Positions 1 through 3,721 of a DNA stretch of 5,520 nt are shown in pieces. Where the stretch lies: NCBI GenBank assembly GCA_964498075.1, contig CAZCGA010000253.1:1-5520 (forward strand). The letters are read 5' to 3'. The notes beneath the pieces are model-generated. The model was given only the letters and a program-made list of their open reading frames with translations. It was not told where the DNA came from and did not search any database. The position numbers and the translations under genes are program-made. The number at the start of each line of letters is the position of its first letter. The stretch's first letter is position 1. Origin of the DNA: CAZCGA01 sp964498075 (lineage in GTDB: Bacteria; Desulfobacterota; Binatia; HRBIN30).

Positions 1-25
1 CCGAGGAGACGCCATTTCGTGAAGA

Positions 26-814
26 TTGGGTTGCGGGCACCGCCCCGCGCTAGGCAGCGTCGAAGGGGCCGAAGGGCGCGACCCTGGCTTGCCCAAGGAG
101 ATCGCCGACCTCTTCCCCGACCGCTTCGAGGACTCCGGTCTGGGGGAGGTTCCGGCGGGGTGGGCGGTTCGCACCATTGGCGATCTTGCCGAAGTCGTTG
201 GCGGCAGCACGCCAAGCACATCGAAACCTGAGTTCTGGGAAAGCGGGAGGCATTGCTGGGCCACGCCGAAGGACCTGGCTTCGCTTAACGCGCCGGTGCT
301 CCTCGATACAGAGCGCCGCATCACCGATGCAGGTCTGGCCCAGATCAGCTCTGGGCTGCTTCCGGTCGGAACCGTGCTGCTCTCGTCGCGCGCACCGATC
401 GGCTACCTCGCGATCGCCGAGGTTCCGGCAGCCATCAATCAGGGCTTCATCGCCATGAAACCAAGGAAGGGAGTGTCGAACCTCTTCTTGCTCTTGTGGG
501 CCCGCTCTGCCCACGAGGAGATTCTGAGCCGGGCGAACGGCTCAACCTTTCTCGAGATCAGCAAGTCGAACTATCGACCAATTCCCGTGGCAGCTCCTGA
601 CGACCGCATCTTCGCTGCATTCGATTCTCTCGCTCAACCGCTGTATCAACGAGTCGTGCGCAACGAGTCCGAGTCTCGCACCCTCGCCGCCCTGCGCGAC
701 ACGCTGCTGCCCAAGCTGCTGTCGGGAGAGATTAGAGTATCTGCGAACCACGATGTACTCGGGAGACAAGGAGACGAATCATGGAGAAGGAGACAGACCC
801 AACCAAGACGTTAG
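26..814 (+). CDS. hsdS: Type I restriction-modification specificity subunit HsdS, C-terminal half (TRD2), 5'-broken
   Basis: HsdS recognises one half of the bipartite target site with each target-recognition domain (TRD) and holds HsdM and HsdR together. Only the second half is here. After about 10 unconvincing residues comes the central conserved segment (EGRDPGLPKEIADLFPDRFE, about residues 16-35). TRD2 follows (GGSTPSTSKPEFW, WATPKDL, LLSSRAPIGYLAIAEVP, AINQGFIAM, NGSTFLEISKSNYRPIPV), then the C-terminal helix ending TLAALRDTLLPKLLSGEIRV. A complete HsdS is about 400-450 aa; this is at most 262. The only start in frame is TTG at 26, with no good ribosome site, and an in-frame stop lies at 20-22, so this is probably a fragment of a longer broken gene rather than a true half-size HsdS. 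About 24 residues follow the usual HsdS end and overlap the next gene by 34 nt. The family call is secure; whether it is functional is doubtful. Confidence 0.85.
   Translation: MGCGHRPALGSVEGAEGRDPGLPKEIADLFPDRFEDSGLGEVPAGWAVRTIGDLAEVVGGSTPSTSKPEFWESGRHCWATPKDLASLNAPVLLDTERRITDAGLAQISSGLLPVGTVLLSSRAPIGYLAIAEVPAAINQGFIAMKPRKGVSNLFLLLWARSAHEEILSRANGSTFLEISKSNYRPIPVAAPDDRIFAAFDSLAQPLYQRVVRNESESRTLAALRDTLLPKLLSGEIRVSANHDVLGRQGDESWRRRQTQPRR
768..773 (+). promoter_or_regulatory. Ribosome binding site of the 195-aa gene
   Basis: AAGGAG lies 7 nt upstream of the ATG at 781, inside the 3' end of hsdS. It is the strongest Shine-Dalgarno match in the window and fixes this start even though the gene overlaps hsdS by 34 nt. 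Confidence 0.7.
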
Positions 815-1368
815 GTCAGGCCATAGACGAGCTGATCCGGGCTCTTGGTCCGCTTGACGAGCCTAGTCGCCTCACGGCTATCAAAGCGGCCTGCGAACAC
901 CTAAAGATCCCCCTCGTTGAATCACGCCAGGACCAGCATCGCGCGCCACCGGTTCCGCTCCACGAACCGGGCAGCATTCCAGCAGCACCGCCGAGGGTCA
1001 CCGACATCAAGTCGCTGCGTGAGGAAAAGCAACCTTCCTCAGCACACGAAATGGCCGCGCTCGTGGCATTCTACCTCTCTGAGCTTGCGCCAGAGGGTGA
1101 GCGGAAGTCGGATGTGCGGACCGAGGATATGGTCAAGTACTTCAAGCAATCTGGCTTCCGCCTGCCAAAACAACCGCGAATGCTCCTAGTCAACGCGAAG
1201 AACGCCGGGTATTTCGACCCAGGCGCGTCCGGCGGGTACAAGCTCAATCCTGTTGGCTACAACCTCGTAGCTCACAGCCTGCCACGGGCATCATCGAGTT
1301 CTGGCGGCGCCTCGCGTCGCAGGAAGCGGGGCCGTACCACGGTGGTTCGTGCTCGCAAGTCAAAATGA
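781..1368 (+). CDS. Conserved protein of unknown function with C-terminal winged-helix-like region
   Basis: 195 aa, start fixed by AAGGAG at 768-773. I know no characterised function. Three parts can be seen. Residues about 8-45 look like a helical pair (AIDELIRALGPLDEPSRLTA), which could be a dimerisation or docking element. Residues about 50-78 are a Pro-rich linker. Residues about 79-165 form a compact block (SLREEKQPSSAHEMAALVAF, then MVKYFKQSGFRLPKQPRMLL and GYFDPGASGGYKLNPVGYNL) whose helix-helix-strand pattern resembles a winged helix. The tail (about 172-195) is Ser/Gly then Arg/Lys rich, so it may bind nucleic acid. I recall similar proteins, with a 'LREKRP... YYLT' block, next to predicted pPIWI-associating nucleases, and the next gene looks like one. 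I infer that the two work as a pair, perhaps with this protein as the binding or regulatory part. The gene uses more A/T-ending codons than hsdR downstream, which suggests a separate origin. Confidence 0.75.
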   Translation: MEKETDPTKTLGQAIDELIRALGPLDEPSRLTAIKAACEHLKIPLVESRQDQHRAPPVPLHEPGSIPAAPPRVTDIKSLREEKQPSSAHEMAALVAFYLSELAPEGERKSDVRTEDMVKYFKQSGFRLPKQPRMLLVNAKNAGYFDPGASGGYKLNPVGYNLVAHSLPRASSSSGGASRRRKRGRTTVVRARKSK

Positions 1369-1397
1369 GGTCTCCGCAATCTGGGGCCACCGCATGA
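1365..1397 (+). other. 10-codon mini-ORF linking two genes by ATGA overlaps
   Basis: The stop of the 195-aa gene (TGA 1366-1368) overlaps an ATG at 1365-1367. That ATG opens a 10-codon frame (MRSPQSGATA) whose TGA at 1395-1397 overlaps the ATG at 1394-1396 of the next gene. This would let ribosomes terminate and restart twice and so couple the two genes. The geometry is exact, but two ATGA overlaps 29 nt apart can occur by chance in dense GC-rich operons. Confidence 0.3.
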
Positions 1398-2203
1398 GCG
1401 ATTGGGTTGGCACAGTCTCAGACAGCTTGGAAGGCGTCGAGCGTTTGATTCGAAGAGTCAACGCGCAGCACGTGAACGGCAAACAAGCAAAAGACGCCAT
1501 TCGGTCTCTGGCGCGAAGCTACTTTGGTGATTGGCGACCGAAGTTGGTCGTTGAGCTTGGCCGAGAAGATGAGTTGGTGCAGCTCGATGAGTGCATACAG
1601 GATCTTGTCCGGTTCGCACAGGTTCGGACGCGGCTTTCCGAGTATAAGGCAACGGTACGCGTCGCCAGGCGCGCAGTCGGAGAGATCGAGCTGCTGTCGC
1701 TGCGCTCACGCTCGCAGATCACAATTCCGCCTACGTTGGAAAGGAGGCATCAACGAATTCTCGAAAGCCTCAGTCAGATCAATCGGTCGGCCGCGAACTC
1801 CTACGAGCAGGGCCTGCTCGATCTTCACTCGGGAGAGCGCAAATCGTGGCGTGGAACGAGCGTCGAGTTCCGGGAGGCGCTCCGCGAGGTGTTGGATACA
1901 CTCGCGCCAGACCAAGACGTAACCAAGCAACCGGGGTTCAAGCTTGAGTCGGACGCGAAGGGACCTACCATGAGACAAAAGGCCATGTTCATCTTCCGCG
2001 CTCGCCGCCCCAAGGACCCGCAGGCAAAAGCGTTCGGCGAAGCCATCGACGTAGTGGAAGAGCTGATAGGCAAGTTTGTTCGCTCCGTCTACGCACGCTC
2101 TTCGGTAGCTGTCCACGTCTCCGACTCGAAAGACGAGGCTCGCAAGGTGCGGGATTACGTGACGCTGGTATTGGCCGAACTCCTGGAAGCGAGCGAGCCG
2201 TGA
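1394..2203 (+). CDS. Predicted pPIWI-associating nuclease-like protein with RX5H motif
   Basis: 269 aa from ATG 1394. A GTG at 1349 would add 15 residues but lies deep inside the previous gene; ATG 1394 gives a natural N-terminus (MSDWVGTVSDSLEGVERLIR). From memory, the pattern fits the family called predicted pPIWI-associating nuclease. The supporting parts are the YF-x-WRPKL block near residue 40, VLDTLAPDQDV (166-176), the PGFKLE stretch running into GPTMRQK (190-196), and the C-terminal VEELIGKFVRSVYARSSVAV followed by His241. The final part is mostly helical, and R235 to H241 makes an RX5H spacing like the RX4-6H catalytic motif of HEPN ribonucleases. No PD-(D/E)xK or HNH motif is obvious, so nuclease activity is inferred from the family name and this motif only. 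It probably works with the 195-aa gene as an accessory defence pair inside the R-M operon. Its stop overlaps the GTG of the hsdR remnant (GTGA at 2200-2203). Family name moderately sure. Confidence 0.6.
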   Translation: MSDWVGTVSDSLEGVERLIRRVNAQHVNGKQAKDAIRSLARSYFGDWRPKLVVELGREDELVQLDECIQDLVRFAQVRTRLSEYKATVRVARRAVGEIELLSLRSRSQITIPPTLERRHQRILESLSQINRSAANSYEQGLLDLHSGERKSWRGTSVEFREALREVLDTLAPDQDVTKQPGFKLESDAKGPTMRQKAMFIFRARRPKDPQAKAFGEAIDVVEELIGKFVRSVYARSSVAVHVSDSKDEARKVRDYVTLVLAELLEASEP

Positions 2204-2379
2204 CTGAATCCATCGTCGAAGGCGGTCCGCTGTCGTGGCTCGGCAAGCTGGGCTACGCCCGGCTGCACGGCTCAGAGATCGCGCCCCACGAGCTGGCACC
2301 GGAGCGGACAAGCTTTGGCGAAGTCGTCTTACTGGAGCCATTGGGCGCGCCGTCCTACCCTGAGCGTCCACAAGATTGA
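2200..2379 (+). pseudogene. Truncated remnant of a type I restriction subunit HsdR (N-terminus only)
   Basis: A GTG at 2200 overlaps the stop of the preceding gene and opens a 59-codon frame. Its first 46 or so residues match an HsdR N-terminus: ESIVEGGPLSWLGKLGYARL, then HGSEIAPHELAPERTSFGEV. The complete HsdR downstream has the parallel ESVVEDAALDWLKSHGF and HGPQIAPGELAAERSDYGQV. By eye about 23 of 47 aligned residues are identical. After VVLLEPL the similarity stops and the frame ends at TGA 2377-2379 following an unrelated tail (GAPSYPERPQD). No nuclease or helicase motif remains. This shows that an hsdR once followed the nuclease-like gene directly and was cut off by a later rearrangement. 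The moderate identity argues against a recent tandem duplication of the present hsdR. A possible ribosome site (GGAAG, 2184-2188) is weak. Confidence 0.8.
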
Positions 2380-2408
2380 ACGGAAAGGCTGACAGGGTAG
2401 CTTCTGCC

Positions 2409-2981
2409 ATGTCCCGCAGCATTCCAGCGCTAGTGCGGCCGGCGCTCCTGGTCTGGGCGAGAGAGAAAGCTGGATTGCGCCCAGAGCAGGCTGCGGCAAA
2501 GCTACGCATTCAGGCTGACCGGTTGCGCGAGTGGGAGCGCGGGGCGGAGCGGCCATCGATCGCTCAGCTCCGGAAGCTCGGCGAGCTGTACAAGCGTCCG
2601 CTGGCCGTCTTCTTTCTGCCCGAGCCGCCGCGCGACCTTCGACGATCGCGGCACCGGCGATCCGGTAGAGACGGCACGGGAATGAAGACGATCTCCATCG
2701 AAGATCTGCGCTCGCGTCCGAGAGCTGCCACCAAGGAGTTGTTGGCGGGTAGGGTGGAAGTACTGCTGACGGCGGAGGGCAAGCCCGTGGCCATGCTCGT
2801 TCCGGTCAGCAGCGATACGCTCGGCGACACCGTGCGTGCCGTTCGTCTAGCGGGCGGCCAGATGGCCTTGCGCGCGGCACGGCGGCGCGCGCGCAGCATG
2901 ACAATGCCGGAGATCGATGCCGTCGTTGCAAAGGCGCGGGCGGCCCGGCGCCGTCGCGCGCGAACCACTGCGAGGTTGTAA
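2409..2981 (+). CDS. XRE helix-turn-helix fragment of an ImmA/IrrE-type regulator fused in frame to a Phd/YefM-type antitoxin
   Basis: 190 aa from ATG 2409; a TTG at 2376 would add 11 residues but has no family match. Residues 1-76 are the N-terminal DNA-binding part typical of XRE regulators that continue into an ImmA/IrrE (COG2856) metallopeptidase: SIPALVRPALLVWAREKAGL, an HTH around 24-45, then RPSIAQLRKLGELYKRPLAV and FFLPEPPRD. In that family about 300 residues with an HExxH zinc site should follow; they are absent. Residues 77-91 are an Arg-rich junction without family character. Residues 92-190 are a complete Phd/YefM-like antitoxin beginning MKTISIEDLRSRP. The two parts may be joined by a deletion that happened to keep the frame, so the regulator half may be a relic while the antitoxin is still translated from its own ATG at 2682. 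A functional chimera is possible but unproven. The ribosome site at 2409 is weak. Confidence 0.55.
   Translation: MSRSIPALVRPALLVWAREKAGLRPEQAAAKLRIQADRLREWERGAERPSIAQLRKLGELYKRPLAVFFLPEPPRDLRRSRHRRSGRDGTGMKTISIEDLRSRPRAATKELLAGRVEVLLTAEGKPVAMLVPVSSDTLGDTVRAVRLAGGQMALRAARRRARSMTMPEIDAVVAKARAARRRRARTTARL
2682..2981 (+). CDS. Phd/YefM-type antitoxin of a type II toxin-antitoxin system (alternative start within the fusion frame)
   Basis: 99 aa, in the usual size range of Phd/YefM antitoxins. These proteins dimerise, bind their own promoter through the N-terminal half and neutralise a toxin, often a PIN-domain RNase, through the C-terminal tail. The N-terminal half fits the family: MKTISIEDLRSRPRAATKEL, then VEVLLTAEGKPVAMLVPVSS. 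The C-terminal half is helical and very Arg-rich (ALRAARRRARS, then MPEIDAVVAKARAARRRRAR). The ATG overlaps a TGA in the +1 frame (ATGA, 2682-2685), as expected if another gene once ended here and was coupled to it. No intact toxin gene is adjacent; the next open frame is the four-helix-bundle gene. The antitoxin is therefore solitary, or its toxin has decayed (see 2982-3095). Which start is used cannot be decided from sequence alone. Confidence 0.6.
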   Translation: MKTISIEDLRSRPRAATKELLAGRVEVLLTAEGKPVAMLVPVSSDTLGDTVRAVRLAGGQMALRAARRRARSMTMPEIDAVVAKARAARRRRARTTARL

Positions 2982-3095
2982 GCTCACCGGGCCCGAGGCG
3001 CCGATGCGCACACAATCATCTCGGGCGCGCTGCGAGTGCAGGACGCGGGAAGGTTCGTCAATTGGAGTGCACAGTGCCGGACCGTGAGCCGCTGA
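2982..3095 (+). pseudogene. Possible remnant of a PIN-domain toxin N-terminus (weak)
   Basis: Directly after the antitoxin stop, in the same frame, 37 codons can be read before TGA 3093-3095. They contain DAHTIISGALRVQDAGRFVN followed by W (3003-3065). This loosely resembles the start of PIN toxins, whose pattern is DTNV-hydrophobic-hydrophobic-SG-(A/L)L followed by a PGR...W segment and whose first Asp is catalytic. The usual Asn is His here, no start codon precedes the motif, and nothing of the rest of the domain follows. The stretch also overlaps the start of the next gene. Position after a Phd-type antitoxin is the main support; chance similarity is a real alternative. Confidence 0.2.
3064..3067 (+). 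promoter_or_regulatory. Ribosome binding site deciding the start of the four-helix-bundle gene
   Basis: GGAG lies 6 nt upstream of GTG 3074. This makes GTG 3074 a better start than TTG 3062, which would contain the site inside the coding region and add four residues with no family match. Confidence 0.55.
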
Positions 3096-3721
3096 TCCCC
3101 AAGCATGGTGGCTACCGCAAGCTCAAGAGCTTCCAGGTGGCGCAGCTGGTCTACGACGTCACCGTGCGCTTTTGCGATCGCTACATCCCTCGGCGCAGCC
3201 GCACCCACGACCAGATGGTGCAGGCGGCTCGTTCCGGGGTGCAGAACATTGCCGAGGGCAGCCAAGCGAGCGGTACCTCGAAGAAGATGGAGCTCAAGTT
3301 GACCAACGTGGCGCGCGCCAGCCTGGAAGAGCTGCGCCTCGACTATGAAGACTTCCTCCGGCAGCACAGCCAGCCGCTCTGGCCTCGCGACGACCCGCGC
3401 CGCGCCGATCTGATCGCCCGCCGCCCGGCCAATGCCGACGCGGTGGCGGAATGGGTGCGGGAGGTTCGGAGTGGACTGGGTGGACGGCGTGGACAGCATG
3501 GACGGGTCAGAGGCGGCGCGCCGTCCACTGCGTCCATCTCGTCCACTGCGTCGACCTCGTCTTACCCTGAGATCGCGGCAAACGCCGCCCTGGTCTTGAT
3601 CGCGGTGGCCTGCAGCCTGCTCGACCGCCAGCTCGCGGCGCAAGCCGCAGCGTTCGAAGAGGAGGGCGGCTTCACCGAGCGCCTCTACAACCGGCGCCAA
3701 AGCAAGCGGCGGGGCGCATGA
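3074..3721 (+). CDS. Four-helix-bundle protein with four-helix-bundle suffix domain
   Basis: 215 aa from GTG 3074. Residues about 12-105 are a four-helix bundle of the 23S rRNA intervening-sequence protein type, also related to the Avd accessory protein of diversity-generating retroelements. Diagnostic stretches are GGYRKLKSFQVAQLVYDVTV, RSRTHDQMVQAARSGVQNIA with EGS, and SLEELRLDYEDFLRQ. Residues about 164-215 match the suffix domain: YPEIAANAALVLIAVACSLL, DRQLAA, EEEGGFTERLYNRR. Between them lies a low-complexity linker (about 133-163) encoded by 9-nt repeats, Gly/Arg-rich and then Ser/Thr/Ala-rich (PSTASISSTASTSS). Family members have basic faces that suggest nucleic-acid binding; the biochemical role is unknown. 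The stop overlaps the hsdR start (ATGA 3718-3721), so the two genes are probably translationally coupled and this protein may assist the R-M enzyme. Family call strong, role unknown. Confidence 0.85.
   Translation: MPDREPLIPKHGGYRKLKSFQVAQLVYDVTVRFCDRYIPRRSRTHDQMVQAARSGVQNIAEGSQASGTSKKMELKLTNVARASLEELRLDYEDFLRQHSQPLWPRDDPRRADLIARRPANADAVAEWVREVRSGLGGRRGQHGRVRGGAPSTASISSTASTSSYPEIAANAALVLIAVACSLLDRQLAAQAAAFEEEGGFTERLYNRRQSKRRGA
3471..3561 (+). repeat. Two inverted arrays of 9-nt repeats in the linker of the four-helix-bundle gene
   Basis: Left array, 3471-3506: four 9-nt units of the form (A/G)TGGACnnn (GTGGACTGG, GTGGACGGC, GTGGACAGC, ATGGACGGG). Right array, 3523-3558, plus a GTC at 3559-3561: four units of the form GTCCAnnnn (GTCCACTGC, GTCCATCTC, GTCCACTGC, GTCGACCTC). 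The right array is the reverse complement of the left in period and core, so each unit can pair with one on the other side across a 16-nt spacer, giving an interrupted hairpin in RNA or a cruciform in DNA. Since 9 is a multiple of 3, gain or loss of units changes linker length without shifting the frame. Confidence 0.8.

Noticed and set aside
3..53. Frame-3 peptide EETPFREDWVAGTAPR as the C-terminus of hsdM
   Set aside because: It does not resemble an HsdM end that I know, and REDWV fits better as part of a frameshifted HsdS spacer; too short to decide.
50..514. Minus-strand open frame (154 codons) opposite hsdS
   Set aside because: hsdS TRD2 motifs are unmistakable on the + strand; the minus product has no recognisable motif.
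1349..1393. GTG 1349 as start of the nuclease-like gene
   Set aside because: It is inside the preceding gene with no ribosome site, and the extra 15 residues show no family character; ATG 1394 gives a natural N-terminus.
1706..2509. Minus-strand open frame (267 codons) across the nuclease-like gene, hsdR stub and HTH
   Set aside because: It crosses three genes recognised on the + strand and shows only Arg/Ala/Ser-rich shadow composition.
2991..3026. GCCCGAG / CTCGGGC inverted repeat as a terminator
   Set aside because: The stem is only 7 bp with a 22-nt loop and no T run follows; such repeats are common at this GC content.
3471..3561. CRISPR-like array
   Set aside because: Units are 9 nt, contiguous, inside a coding frame and inverted in the second half; there are no spacers.
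2984..3700. Minus-strand open frame (238 codons)
   Set aside because: It is the antisense of the four-helix-bundle gene, whose family match is clear; no family is recognised on the minus strand.
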